Positions 1 through 11,055 of a stretch of 64,000 bases of DNA are shown piece by piece. The DNA comes from Perognathus longimembris pacificus (Eukaryota; Chordata; Mammalia; Rodentia; Heteromyidae), in contig NC_063167.1 in assembly GCF_023159225.1 (NCBI RefSeq), positions 21,765,360 to 21,829,359 on the forward strand, given 5' to 3'. A program made the translations under genes and the position numbers. Each line of letters opens with the position of its first letter. Positions within the stretch are counted from its first letter, which is position 1. Below the pieces are notes generated by a model. That model made no database searches and was not told the DNA's origin. It saw only the letters and a program-made list of their open reading frames with translations.

Positions 1-1266
1 TAAGGCTCTTCCTCTGTTTTCCAATGTGGAGGCAGCCCCTGCTTGTCCTCAGGTTTCATGGATGGAGCTCAATGCTGTGTACAGCAGCACTCAGGGTTGT
101 AGATTACCAACGGGCACATTCAGACACCTACCCAATCTGCCTGACTGCCAGGCTCCTGTTCATTGCCTCTATCTGTGTGCTTCATTCATTTTCCTGTCCC
201 GGAGTGAGGAGGGAGGGCTGAGCACAGGGCTTTCCCACCCTCCTACCCAACCTGAGGATTGTCTTCTACAAAGCAACAAATTGACTCTTCAATTTACCAG
301 TCTCTTTCATCAGGGGGCAGGGTGTATAAGAGTATATGTGGGCATGCCTGTGCACACATGTGTATGTGTTCATAAGTTCATTTCCAAACAGCTATTTCTG
401 AGTCCCCTTTTTTGCCAAAGAACCTGGTAAAAGGGCTATGCGTGTATATAATGCCCAGGTCCATTCCCACCAAATAGCACTAATGGTATTTCACATAAGT
501 AGTTTCTCTAATATATGTTCTTTTTCCACAATAGCCCTAATTCTCCTGCACCAATGGTCTATTAGAGACAAGTAAATCCATTCCTTCAAGCTCTCTACCA
601 GGGAAGTCCCTGGTGGCTGAAATACCAGCATCACTTGGGCACTGGGACCACATGGGGGGAGGGGGAGCTATGAGCCCTCTGCGGTTTGCAGCCAGCTGTG
701 GTCCTCTCTTCATGGCCTTTCTGATCTCAGACTCCTCCCCTGTCCTGAATTTGCACTAGAACAAGGAGCTTCCTTCCATACACACTGGTCCTCTCCCACC
801 GTTGACTCAAAAGTTTTTCTGCTCTTTTGATTTATTTTGTTTTTGCCCATCTCATTTCATCCTACTTTGCCAATTATCATCGATGGCCTGGGCACAGCAT
901 CCTTTCCCATGTTGTCTAGCTTGCTGTTGGTTCTCTACGATCAGTCTGCTGTCGGAAAAAAGGAAGTCTCCCATTTTCACTTACAACATCCATTTCCTCA
1001 CCACTTTCAATTTTTGAAATTATTATTCCACTTCGGTTTCCATCGTAACCATATGTCTCTTCTAACTAGCATTTTCAACACGCTCCCTGCTCCCCGCTTC
1101 TCCACTTATTGGTCATGATGATAATAACGTTTGTAAAACACCTTCAGTCTGAGCAAATGCACCACAAACAAGCTCTGACAAATCCAGTGCCAGCCAAGCA
1201 CAGGCGCCAACGCCATCTGTTGGTGGCAGGAAGAGTGGATGTGATTGTGCTGTGGAGCAAGGTGGC
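1..1266. other. Non-coding stretch with no recognised element
   Basis: Open frames up to 134 codons occur but show no family resemblance, and no splice-site pattern supports an exon. I recognise no repeat family here. It could be an old, diverged repeat or single-copy DNA. Confidence 0.4.
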
Positions 1267-1284
1267 GGGGGGGGGGGGGGGGGG
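1267..1284 (+). repeat. Poly(G) homopolymer, 18 bases
   Basis: An uninterrupted run of 18 G abuts the hAT-Charlie fossil that follows. The length is likely to vary between individuals and is hard to sequence accurately. Confidence 0.9.
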
Positions 1285-1287
1285 CAA

Positions 1288-1415
1288 ACATATGTATTTG
1301 TAAATAAAGTTTTATTGGAACACAGCCGTGCCTTCTTCATTTAAATGAATCCTAGAAGCACCATATGTGTCAGCTCCTGAGCTTCAAGGGCAGAGTGGAA
1401 TGGTTGTGACAGAAC
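1288..1415 (+). mobile_element. hAT-Charlie type DNA transposon fossil
   Basis: The stretch from 1294 reads 'tttgtaaataaagttttatt' followed by 'ggaacacagccgtgcc', and later 'gcagagtggaatggttgtgacagaact'. These are the hallmark internal segments of an old mammalian non-autonomous hAT-Charlie family whose terminal repeats read 'aggggtcagcaaact'. The termini are not clear here. The family is assigned from memory of its consensus. Confidence 0.65.
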
Positions 1416-1440
1416 TTAACGTGTTCCTCGAATCATAAAT

Positions 1441-1930
1441 CACAGCCACTCCTTGGTACCCCTGGGAGACGGGCTCCAGGACCTTCCCACAGATACCAAT
1501 ATATATGGATGCTCAAGGCTTTTTACAGGAAGTAGAGTTGTGGCTCCAGCGGTAGAGCTCCAGCTTTGAGTGAAAAAGCTCAAGAAGAGCACCCTGTCCC
1601 ATAGTTCAAGCCCCAGGACTGGCACTAAAAATAAATAAATAAACAAAAATGTACCAAAGCTTTTATATAAAATTATATAATAGGTGTATTTAGCCTAAGT
1701 TCATTCCTCCACATATTTTAACTAATCTTGGGATAACTTACAATTTCTAATACAATGTAGATAGTTGTTTGTCATATTGTTTCAGAAATAATAACAAGAG
1801 AATGAATGAATGTACAGGTTCTCTACAAAGGCAGTTGGGTTTTTTTTTTAAGTGGTGTGGGGGGTTTTCCCTTTGATTTTAGATTGGTCAGATCCACAGA
1901 TAATGCTGAGATCCACTGGTACTATATTTA
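1441..1930 (+). mobile_element. Tigger-type (mariner superfamily) non-autonomous transposon fossil, split by a SINE
   Basis: The left arm has 'ccttggtacccctgggagac', 'gataccaatatatatggatg' and 'ctcaagg'. After a SINE the body resumes with 'cttttatataaaattatata' and continues through 'ctaatacaatgtagatagttgttt' and 'aacaagagaatgaatgaatg' to an arm that rereads the terminal sequence in inverse sense ('gatccacagataatgctgag', 'atccactggtac'). The order matches a Tigger-related family widespread in placental mammals. It is non-coding and heavily diverged. Confidence 0.7.
1525..1654 (+). mobile_element. B1/ID-type SINE, right (ID-like) portion, nested in the Tigger fossil
   Basis: The ID-like part reads 'gaagtagagttgtggctc', 'agcggtagagctccagcttt' and 'caagccccaggactggcac', then an A-rich tail. 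'caaggctttt' on the left and 'caaagctttt' on the right (about 1514 and 1655) look like a target-site duplication, so the SINE inserted after the transposon. Confidence 0.75.
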
Positions 1931-3735
1931 TGATGTGGGTCTTTACAGAGTTGTCAACCTCTCTACTCAGGAGCCATTATGAAAATCAATTAATTTAAAG
2001 TTTATAAGTTGAGGAATATACAACTTGAGTCCCTGCTCGAGGTGGGAAGGGCTGATAAATAGCCCTTATAGAGCTCATTTACATGAGACTTGAGGCCTTT
2101 TGAGAGAATTCATGCTAAGAAAAGATCAAACTCCAACAGCCTGCCCCATTTGGAAAGTTCTGGTCAATAAAAAGATATCTCTTGTTACTATCTGGTGGCT
2201 GTGAAATTCTGGCTTATCCTTGGCTATTTCTAAAAAATGCATGTCTGGATCTTGAAGGGGAGAGGGCATGTACCAGTCAGCTGTTGCCTCAATAATGTTG
2301 TGTAACAAACATCCCCAAATTCGACGGCACACTGTAATAAGCATGTATACCTCACTCCATCCTCCACAGGTCCTTTGGGAGCTCTGTGTCAAGCCATAAG
2401 GTCTGCAAGGCCTGACTCTGCTCTCCACATCTCTTGTTCTTCTGGGACAGTGATGTATCCATAGTGACATGTTCCTCTCCTGACAACGGCAGTGCCCGCA
2501 GACAGCAATGTCCAGCTGCTCCAGAACACGTTAAGCTTCTGTTTACTTTATATCCACCAACATCTCAGTAGCAAAAGCCACCATCCATGTCTCCCAGAAA
2601 CAATCTTTGCTGAACCATAAGCTACTGCAATAAGGGCTGGGAGGCCGATTCCACCAAACCCTGTAGAACTTTGTCAAAGACAGTAAACACCTGGGGAAGA
2701 GGCATTTTCTCTTGAGAGATGGCAGCTGTTTCTGTGATAGGGACAATGAGTCCGTGATCGTGCCTGGTAGACTCTGCTGGGCCTGACTGAGCATCAGCAG
2801 CACTCTGCCCAGGAGTTTAGACAGAGACAATAGTTAGCCAATGGCCAAAAGGTTCCCACACCTGCAGAGTAGCCATGGCACTGCCCTGCCCTAGAGAGTA
2901 GCAGTGCCCTCTTGAGGACAATGGGGTGCTCAGCAGAACAGCAGTACCCTGTCCAGAAAGGCCAGGAGCACCTGGGGACTCTCTGGAATTCACATAGAGA
3001 TTTTTTTTTTTTCAACAAGGGGATGAGTCTGGACTCAGGCAGTGTGATTTATTTCTTTTTTTTTTTTTTATTCATCATCTGACTGATGTCGATAGACTGG
3101 TGGATCCTGGGGAAATTTAGATTGCATGGACGGAGAGAGCTAGCTCTGAATCCTAGTGCCTCAGAGCAGTGAAGAGAATCTCTTAGATACACACACAAAA
3201 GCACAAAGGCCCATGTGAAGGGAGCAGGAGCCTTAGTCTCTCAGAGCACGTCCTGCCTTCCCTCCATTCCATACACTCCTCAGACATTACCCCCTCTGCT
3301 AACCCAGACAGGCCAATGAACTGGAACCAATCCTGAGCCCCGGGGACAGAGAAGCCCCAATTCAGGAGGCTCTGGAGAAAAACCCTAGAACAGCTTCTGT
3401 GAGTGGAGGCTCTTCCCTTCTCTCCATCTGTCCAGCCCCACCAGGCCCTGTAGCTGGTGATCATTAAGCGGTAAGTGCAGCCCTAATGGTGGCTAATGGC
3501 GGGCTTAAGTACTCGTTACCCAAAGAACCCCTGGGGTTGGCTCACTTACTGTATTGAGTGATCCACGGACCCACAGAGCCGCTCCTCCTAATGAGAACAT
3601 CGACTAAATGCTGAATTGGAGCCCAGGAAGTGGCTGAGGAGTGGAAAGGAGCCTTGCCAAGGCCTTCTGTGGAGGTCACGGGGAGAGCACAGCGTTGCTT
3701 TCTCTGTGCAGTGTTGCTTGTGCTTGCCTCCAACC
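1931..3735. other. Mostly unassigned non-coding sequence
   Basis: Apart from the MLT1-like piece near 2.3 kb and two T-rich runs (3001-3013 and 3056-3071), I recognise nothing. Antisense open frames up to about 114 codons resemble no family. Confidence 0.4.
2275..2470 (-). mobile_element. MLT1-like (MaLR) LTR fragment
   Basis: 'gtcagctgttgcctcaataa' followed by 'tgttgtgtaacaaacatccc' and 'caaattc' resembles the reverse complement of the 3' end of old MaLR LTRs, which end with 'gttatgcagcaatagataac'. The rest is too diverged to align by eye. Confidence 0.4.
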
Positions 3736-3854
3736 CCCCATCCTGAGGGAACTGAGAAGTTGGGGAGATGTGGCTAATTGAAGCTTCTATGCCAGCCCTG
3801 ACTTTCACTTCTGCTCTATCCCAGTCGCCTTCCCATGATCCTTTGCATCTACCC

Positions 3855-4150
3855 ACAAGTAGCCTGTCTCCTAACCCACCTGTCCTCCAGCTCTCTCCCA
3901 CCCACCTCCCACCACCATACCTTTCCTCCAACACTCACCATCCTAGCGTGACCACACAATTGTCCCAAGTGCTCAAGCCAGAAACCAAGATATTACTCTA
4001 GCTATCCTTCTCTCCTTGGATCCTCCTGTTATGCCACCAAACCCTACTGACATTTCCTCCTAGTCACCTTTTAAATCTACTCAATTCTCTCCATCTTCCT
4101 TATCCAATTCCCCAACATCTCTTGCTTAGACCACTTCAGGGGGACCCTTA
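3855..4150 (+). mobile_element. L2 LINE fragment, reverse-transcriptase region
   Basis: The segment 'tcaagccagaaaccaagata' through 'tccttctctccttggatcct', 'tctactcaattctctccatc' and 'atctcttgcttagaccactt' follows the L2 3' coding region, sense strand. It is decayed and not translatable. Confidence 0.6.
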
Positions 4151-4319
4151 ATGGCCCCTGTTGTATCTCTGCATCTCAAATGTTGTTCCCAGGTCTCACA
4201 CAAAAGAACTCGGGAAATTTTTTGTTGAATGAATGAATCAAAATGCACTCTCGAGTAACTGTGCTCAATACATCTCCTTTCTCGAGTACAAGCTGTGTGT
4301 ATCTGACTAATGGCTTCTC

Positions 4320-4405
4320 TGCTCTGAGCCTGTTTCCCTAGCTGTTAAGCAGATGTAATCCACACCCAGGTAGGGTTCTTATAAAGATAAAAATAAATAC
4401 TAAAA
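4320..4405 (+). mobile_element. MIR SINE fragment
   Basis: 'tctgagcctgtttccctagctgttaag' with 'agatgtaatccaca' and 'gttcttataaagat' matches the MIR core order (cctcagtttcctcatctgtaaaatg, then gttgttataaggat). Confidence 0.55.
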
Positions 4406-7135
4406 AAAATAGTTCTGCTAATCGTAATATGAGAAACAATAGCCCTTAAGCTAAGCATTATAAAAAGAAAGACTCTGGAAGATTCTATTACCATCAGTAT
4501 TGACTCAGAGGCTCAGGGATATCCAAGCCAAGAGTTTTGTGATGGTTTTTGTCCTTTTCCTTACGATTAACTCACTTTTACAAAATGGCAGCTATATGTC
4601 TAACATTAACCCACATTCCCATTGAACGGAAGAATAAATGCCAAGGGCAAAAACAAAATTGGTAGTTGGTCATTTTTAAAGAGCCCACAACTTCCCATTT
4701 GGCTAAACAATAAAGCTTTAAGCCAGCCATCAAACATCTGTTTAAATGGATATGTCATGATTTCAGGCACTGGAAACATCTCCAACTATATTATTTTTTG
4801 TAAATATTTGAGGTTCATTGAATTTTGGGAAGGCTGGGGCATCAGAGTTGGAAAATAAACAAGAACCAAGGACCAAAACCCAGGATCTGGCCAGGCTGCT
4901 GTGGTCACTACAGGATACCACTGACACAAGCCACACATACTGCCACAAGGTACCACCAGGCTACTCCAGCTGAATTCCCAGCCAGAGTTCCTGTTCTGCA
5001 CCATTTGCTCTGGATTTAAAACCGTGGGCAATGTAACCAATTGAACCAGGCCCGTGACTCAGTCAGGGTTCTGGCATGAATTGGGGGGGTTGCTGTTTAG
5101 AGAGGTGTCAGGAGTGAGTAGGAGAAGTCTAGGAATAGTCTGGCTCTCTAGAGTTTATGACCTCAAGCTGCCATCCAAAGTTGAAGAGATGAAGGATGGC
5201 TGGCTCCTGGAACCCATAGAAAAAGAGTTTTACAGAGAAGTAAGGTCATGGGCAGGTACTCTGCCCTTCCAGAGAGGGACTCAGTCAGACAGCCAGGGAG
5301 CGACAAGGAATTCAGCTGGGTAGGAGCTAGGAAAATAAAAAATAAATACTCATCTTACTCTGGGGTACCCTCTCTAATCTTATAACATTCCCCAGCAACC
5401 ACACCCAACCAGAACACAGGGTATTTGATATAGTTAATGGTCATCCTCTGGGGACACAGAGCAAAGCCAGTAAAGTGTCTCATCACCCACTACCCTTGTT
5501 ACCTCTTAGCATCCCCTATGGCTATTCAGGGTAAACAGTTTATGTCTCCACCACAGAAAATACACAAAAGTCCATCTGCCCCTGAATCATCACAGCTTGA
5601 TGTCAGTTCAGTAAAACCCTATTGAAACCCTAAGAAACATAGTCATTACCAACACTATTCATGTAAAAATAGCTGAGAGGAGCAACAAAAGGGGCGGGGA
5701 GCCTCAGATAAGGATTTGGAACTGGACACCATGCCTAGCATGGTGATCAAAGTGGCTCCCAGTTCATGCTTCTTTGAACCCTTAAGAACATCTCAGCTGG
5801 ATGAGATTCACTACCTAGGGGTGATCCAACTCTTCAGTCCTAAGAGATCTGAGTCCTTATGGTCATGTCATAGTTTTCCACTGACAGAGACCTGTCAAAA
5901 GAGTGCTGAGATGACTAGGTGGCCCTATACCTCCAAAAAAGGTTCTTCTGGCCACCATTGCATGGCTGTAAGCAAATTTTCCCTTGAGAGCCAGGATTGA
6001 TCACCTACACAGTACAGAGATGCCCTTCGTGGCCTTTTGGCTAAGCAACTCAAGCATCTCACGTGGCCAGAGGCCTCATTTAGCTTCTAATTCCCAGTGA
6101 AGTCCAAGGTCAAGGAGACAGCAAGGAAAAAAATCATGTCGTGTAGGTTATGATTTTTTTTAAGTATATCTCTATCTTAGAACCCAGATCTATGCACTCT
6201 GGCTAAAGAGGCAGCATCAAACATTTGCACATACCATACCCCGTAGAACTCTACACCACCTTCTGTTCCCTGTCTCATCAAGCCACCTGCTCCTGGGGAT
6301 GGAGTCTGAACAGTGAATGCCATGGGCTTGAGGTCACTCTCATACATGTCTAAAGTGAGCCCTGGTGGGAGATGTTCAGGTGTAGGATTCCTACAAGACA
6401 AAGAATCCTGTAAGTCCTGTAATTATAGTTCTGGAAGGAGTGTTCTGGGCAGGAATGACAAGTCTGTACTTAATGAACAACCTACTCAAACAATATACAC
6501 AAACAAGGTCCCATGGAAGGGATTTGAATTCACCATAACATTAGAAACTGCATTGGTGAAAAAATAACAGTGCGTACACCAACAACTCCCCTGAGACCCT
6601 GTCACCATGTGTTCTCAGTAGAGCCACCATCAGAAACACAATGTCAACCCCGAGGACAAGGAAATCATAGTTTCCTCAATGTCAGGAGTGATATAGTAAA
6701 GAAAGGAACAGCTCTACAGAATTCATGGGATGTGCTGGGCTTTTTCTAGGGTTTGTCACCGCAAATCCCACCTCCCAGAAGCAGTTGACCCCATAAGGTG
6801 GTGAAAAGGGCTGATGAACAGTTCAAGGGGAACATCTCTAATTGAATGACTTATATAAAATTGTGCCTTCCTTGTCTGGGGCAGCTCAACACCACCAGCC
6901 AGCCTCAAAAAGGCTGGGTCCCCATGATTTCCAGTGCCATCCAAAATCCCAGTTCCATCTCCACCTTGTACATGAGCGCTATAAGGCCCTTCAAGGGCTT
7001 TGTGTTGATGCTTTGCTTAATTCCTCAGTGGAAAGAGTGTGCTTCAGGCTCTCCTTGGGGACGAGGCTGAGCAGGTGGCACATAAAAGATCTGTTCTTTC
7101 ATTCCCAGATCCCTCAGACATCTCTTCCTCTACAG
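4406..7135. other. Non-coding stretch of about 2.7 kb, largely unassigned
   Basis: No gene is recognised. Open frames of 60-100 codons on both strands resemble no known domain. The sequence is AT-balanced with few simple repeats and no recognisable SINE. It could be single-copy DNA or the internal part of an old, unplaced retroelement. A short U2 snRNA-like segment lies near 6.02 kb. Confidence 0.4.
6021..6060 (+). ncRNA. Possible 5' fragment of a U2 snRNA pseudogene
   Basis: Positions 6026-6045 contain 'cgtggccttttggctaag' preceded by 'ctt'. This is nearly the U2 snRNA 5' segment, in which 'ggccttttggctaag' is highly characteristic. The following 'caactcaagcatct' only loosely resembles the next U2 bases, and nothing further downstream matches. 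It may be a short truncated retro-copy or chance. Confidence 0.3.
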
Positions 7136-7139
7136 TAGC

Positions 7140-7312
7140 TCACAAGTGGGGACAATTTTGACACACACATGCCCCAGGGGACATGTGCAAGGTCTGGAGA
7201 TATTTTTAGTGGTTGCAACTTGGAGGATGCTACCGCAATCTAGTAGGTAGAGGCTAAAGGTGTTGCTAAGCAGACTTCAATGCACAGGAGAGCCCCATAA
7301 TAAAGAATGGCA
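7140..7312 (+). mobile_element. hAT-type non-autonomous DNA transposon fossil
   Basis: The order 'ggggacaattttgacacaca', 'ccccaggggacatgtgcaag', 'gtctggagatatttttagtg', 'atctagtaggtagaggctaa', 'caatgcacaggagagcccca' and 'aataaagaatggcag' follows a common mammalian hAT family (gcgattttgccccc, ggggacatttggcaatgtctgg, catctagtgggtagaggcc). A second copy lies near 26.06 kb. Confidence 0.72.
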
Positions 7313-7433
7313 GTAGTCAAGAGAGTAAAAGATACCTCTTTATGGAAACCCAGGCAAGTTCTAACTCCTTGATCCCATGAGCAGCAGGCTGTTGGGTGCA
7401 GCTTTCCCCCACGATTCTCTATGTGTGACACAT

Positions 7434-7592
7434 AATAGTAACAGAATCACCTGGAAACTTTTTGGAAATGAACAGCCCCAGGCTCCACCTCTGACCTTCT
7501 GAATCAGGTTCTGGGGGGAGGGGAGATCAAAAATATTGGTCTTGAAAAATCCTTAAGTTGAATTTGATACCCAAGTGTGAGAACCACTCCAG
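7434..7592 (-). mobile_element. MER5A-like hAT-Charlie fossil
   Basis: 'aacagaatcacctggaaact' followed by 'ggaaatgaacagccccaggc', 'ctgaatcaggttctgggggg' and the terminal 'tgtgagaaccactcc' matches the reverse complement of MER5A almost end to end. Confidence 0.82.
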
Positions 7593-7599
7593 TAGAGTA

Positions 7600-7712
7600 G
7601 GGGTTGGCAAAACTTGATGTATAATCTCTGTTGTAGTTACTCAACTATGCCGTGATGAGGCAAACAACAGCTGTAGGCAACGTGTAACCAAATATGTAAA
7701 GTTGGGCCCCAG
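7600..7712 (-). mobile_element. hAT-Charlie fossil, same family as the 1.3 kb copy
   Basis: The terminal 'aggggttggcaaaactt' is followed by 'tctctgttgtagttactcaa', 'ctatgccgtgatgaggcaaa' and 'cagctgtaggcaacgtgtaa'. This is the family in reverse orientation. It completes a run of three hAT fossils within 570 bases. Confidence 0.65.
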
Positions 7713-8738
7713 TAGAACTCACCTGTGAATTTCCTGTCACTTTCATGAATCACAAAGGCATTCTTTTTCTTTTGGATTTTTTTCAACTATTTAAAAAGGG
7801 AGAGAACTTTTTTTTTTAATCTCAGGACCCCACAAAATCACACCACAGGCTGTCTGTGCCCAAAGATGATAATTGTCCCACCCTTTCAAAGACAATTGAT
7901 TATCTACCCAAATTCTCACACCGGCACTTGGAAGCCAGAATCTTCAGAGCACAGCTATTTTGGTAAGTTTGGCCTGAGGAAATCATGTGGACCTCATTTT
8001 CCTCCCTTCCACTCATCTCCTGCCATTGATCAGCCTCCTGGGACCATGGAAAGGGTAGGAAAGGGCAGGAAGTAACTTGTGGTGGGTGGGGGGGGGGGAC
8101 ATATAAAGGAAATCCATTGCACCCAAGTCAAGGGCAGAAGAAGGGAGACTCTGCCCTTTGGTGCCCCAGAGGGAACTCAACCTCAGAAAAAGGGGGGGAG
8201 GGGGTAAATGGGTACTGGAAAAACTAAAAATGTCAAATATCTGCTAAAATGTTACCTATTTAGCAGTGTCCGTTGGCCATCTTAGTGCTGTGTCCATGTA
8301 ACATCCCAAATCTCAGCTGGGGAGCAGGGATCCTGCACAGTCCCTCGTGCTGCTTCAATACTGGAAGATCAGCAAGTCTCACTGATGTCCAGCCGTAGCC
8401 TGAGGGCCAGGTCAGGGCTCCAGTACAAGCCAAAAGGCCACCAATTGCCCTGAGAGAACTGGCCACCTTGCATTTTCCTTGACAGTTCTCACAATCTGAG
8501 GCAGATCTTGGCAGCACAGTTAGCTTAGCTCCTTGGCCAGCCCTCGGGGTATTGCTAAACCAAGGCCAGAGTTAGCAGTAAACAACATCCTGTAGCCATC
8601 TCTCTCACATTTGATGACACCTGTCCTCCAGGCATGACAGCCTTGTCACACCTGTGGGCCTCAGTGAAGTGCCCCAGACAGGACTTGTGAGTGACTATGC
8701 ACACGTCTGTATGCAAACACATAGGTTTATGGGCTTGC
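7713..8738. other. Unassigned non-coding sequence with G-rich runs
   Basis: G-rich runs at 8084-8098 and 8190-8203 are the only notable structure. An 85-codon antisense frame at 8260-8517 resembles nothing. Confidence 0.4.
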
Positions 8739-8990
8739 TTTCTTTTCTTTTTTTCTTTTCTTTTTTTTTTTTTTTTTTTTTTTTTTGGTAGACCATGGGG
8801 CTTGAACTCAGTGCCTAGGCACTATCTCTGAGTTTGTTTTGCTCAAGGCTAGTGCTCTACCTCTTTAAGCCACAGCTCCACTTCCAGTTTTCTGGTGGTT
8901 AATTGGAGATAGAGTATTACAGATTTTCCTGCTCAGGCTGGCTTTGAACCATGATCCTCAGCTCTCTGCAGAATTGTACCATGGAGAATA
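8739..8990 (-). mobile_element. B1/ID composite SINE, antisense, with long T tract
   Basis: A T-rich tract (8739-8786, the reverse of the A tail) is followed by 'gaccatggggcttgaactca', 'tgctcaaggctagtgctcta', 'agccacagctccacttccag' and the reverse of the B1-like half ('ggctggctttgaaccatgat', 'cctcagctctc'). The 5' end of the SINE appears cut off. Confidence 0.85.
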
Positions 8991-9320
8991 CTTCAAGTTA
9001 TTTACTTAGAAATCTAGAAATCCTCCAGGGGAGGCCAGCCAGGGGCTGGATGAGGGGAGGAATCGTGAAACCAGACCTAAAGGAGTAGAGGCAGGCAGGC
9101 TCCCCCTAGAGTTGTCTTGTGCCTCTCCCAATGGCTACTAACATCCCCAGACTTAGGAAGTAGAGAGTCTACCCATTTAGTTGAACTATCTGGAACTGCA
9201 TTATCTGAGAGAGTATGAGAGAGAAAAATTGGTGGGGGTTGGGTACCATTTATCCTCAACAACAGACTAATGAAGATCTCTCTGTAATGAAGACAACTGA
9301 AACCCTAGACACACTCAGAT

Positions 9321-9462
9321 CTGGGTTCCAATTGCTGTGTGACCTTGGGTAAATTACCTTGACTCCCAGAGCCTGTTTCTCAGCAAGACGGTAAATTGGA
9401 TTACCAAAGTAAGATGACATGTAGGCAAACTAGAGGGACCATGCCCAGCACAGAGTGGGCAG
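9321..9462 (+). mobile_element. MIR SINE
   Basis: 'ctgggttccaattgctgtgt', 'gaccttgggtaaattacctt', 'gcctgtttctcagcaagacg' and 'atgcccagcacagagtgggc' give the full MIR order in sense orientation. Confidence 0.8.
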
Positions 9463-9665
9463 CCTACAAAATGCTTGCTCTTTTCTCTCCCATTTCTGCC
9501 ATGGAGGGAGAGTAGCAGGCAGGAACCCTTTCTCTGGGGTCTCAGTGGGGTCTCCCACACTCAGTCCCCGGAGCCTGCATGTTCTGCATACAGTGTCATT
9601 TCTGTTCCCAAGTTGATTCATCCCAAAATATTGGATCTGATTATCTTCCTGGTGTTTTGGTTCTT

Positions 9666-9668
<3 letters not shown>

Positions 9669-9699
<31 letters not shown>
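9669..9699 (+). repeat. Poly(T) run
   Basis: About 30 T with no recognisable SINE after it. It may be the reverse of an A tail of a lost or truncated retroposon. Confidence 0.85.
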
Positions 9700-9785
9700 C
9701 TCCACTAGAGGAATTTGGTTTCCGGGCTGTGTTTGCTCGATAATCCTTTTTGCTGACTAAACTTCCTGACTACTTTCGACTCCAG

Positions 9786-9902
9786 GATTTTTTTTTCTGT
9801 CTCCCATCTTCCTTCTCTTCCTCCTTCCTTTTCTCCTTCTCTTCCTCCTTCCCTCATTCTTTCCCTCCTTTCTTCCATTCTCTCCCTTCCTTCTTCCTGT
9901 CT
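9786..9902 (+). repeat. Pyrimidine-rich CT tract
   Basis: A tract of mixed TTCC, CTTCT and CTTT units with few purines. It is low-complexity, and the frames it opens in both directions are artefacts. Confidence 0.85.
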
Positions 9903-9969
9903 ACATTCGCTCTCAAGAATCTCAGCATGTCCCACATCACACTAGACGTGCCAGCTTAACACATAGTTC

Positions 9970-10083
9970 CAAGAACAGGATGAATGTGGCCCCTGCTCTC
10001 CAGAGCCTTCATTCAGATGGAATACAAACAAATATATAACAGCATGTTAAAAGAGAAGTGTTAGCCGGGGCACCGAAAGACAA
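9970..10083 (+). mobile_element. L2/MIR3-like fragment containing the first copy of a 57-bp direct repeat
   Basis: 'aacaggatgaatgtggcccc', 'tgctctccagagccttcatt' and 'cagatggaatacaaacaaat' resemble the MIR3/L2 3' segment 'cctgctctcatggagcttac...acaaacaaat'. The last 57 bases (10027-10083) recur at 11056-11112. Confidence 0.5.
10027..10083 (+). repeat. 57-bp imperfect direct repeat, copy 1
   Basis: It starts 'aacaaatatataacagcatg' and ends 'gcaccgaaagacaa'. It differs from copy 2 at about five positions. Confidence 0.9.
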
Positions 10084-10439
10084 TCACACTCATATTTCAA
10101 AGGAAATGCTGGGCCATAGGCAGAATTTGCAAAGGAGGTTGTCAAAACCATTCGCGTATCAAGTACTCGTGCAGGTCAAGGGTGGCATGGGGGAAAATAT
10201 TTTAGGAGGGTATTTCCTGGAGTGAGTGATGCTGGGAATCTCACTCCCACCCAGGGAGGGTCGTGCAAGCTACGGGAGGTTCTAATCTCACTCCCAGTGG
10301 CCAGTTTTTCTCTATGTGCAGACATACACCCCTTTAAAGCTAGGATGGTCACATGACTTGCCTTGACCAGTGAAATGTGTCACTAGCAGACAGAAGGGTT
10401 TCACAGCAGTTCTCAGTCCTCCAGTCCCATCTTTTCTGA

Positions 10440-10662
10440 AAGTACCATTTGAACTCAAGGCTTCAATCTTGCTCAGCTTGCCTGCTAGGCTGGCACTATA
10501 TCACTTGAGCCATGCCTCCAGCCCAACATTTTGCTGACTAATTGGAAATAGAATCTCTCAGACTTTTCTTTCCAACCTATCTTCAAACCTCAGTCCTCCA
10601 GATCTCAGCCTCTGAAGTAGCTAGGATTACAGATATGAGCCACCAGTATTTGGCATATAAAA
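10440..10662 (-). mobile_element. B1/ID composite SINE, antisense, older variant
   Basis: 'cctgctaggctggcactata', 'tcacttgagccatgcctcca' and 'cagatctcagcctctgaagt' followed by 'agctaggattacagatatga' is the reverse of the composite SINE. It is more diverged than the copies at 48.65 and 56.26 kb. Confidence 0.8.
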
Positions 10663-10944
10663 TCCTTTTTAATTGTTTAATTGTAATGATTCAACTCCTC
10701 AAAATATGTGTCAAGTGCTAAAAAGAGAAAATAGGCACAGTGGCTGAGTAACAATATTAAGGTAAAATATGTATTCTCATACGAAGCTCAATTTAAACTC
10801 ACTAAAAATCTCTTTTTTCTTACGCGATGTCTTATTATGGTGAACAAGACACGCATGAAATTTACCATCTTGACCACATGGAAGTGGTGGAATTCAATAT
10901 ATTCATATTAAAGTACAAACCAACACCACCTCTAGCATTGTCCG

Positions 10945-11055
10945 CAAGAGCATTAGGTAGGGACTTTACTAGGGTCTTGTACTCAGGCCTCATACCTGCT
11001 AGGCAGGCACTCTACCACTCAAGCCATACCTCCATCCCTTTTGGCCTTAGTTATG
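10945..11055 (-). mobile_element. B1/ID composite SINE, antisense, first part (ID-like half)
   Basis: 'agggtcttgtactcaggcct', 'catacctgctaggcaggcac' and 'tctaccactcaagccatacc' is the ID-like half in reverse. The expected middle of the SINE is missing; in its place is the 57-bp repeat at 11056-11112. Confidence 0.7.

Noticed and set aside
4406..7135. Possible internal part of an endogenous retrovirus
   Set aside because: No pol or gag motif could be read in any frame, so I left it unassigned.
9786..9902. Possible polypyrimidine tract of a splice acceptor
   Set aside because: It is too long and repetitive, and no AG is followed by a plausible exon frame.
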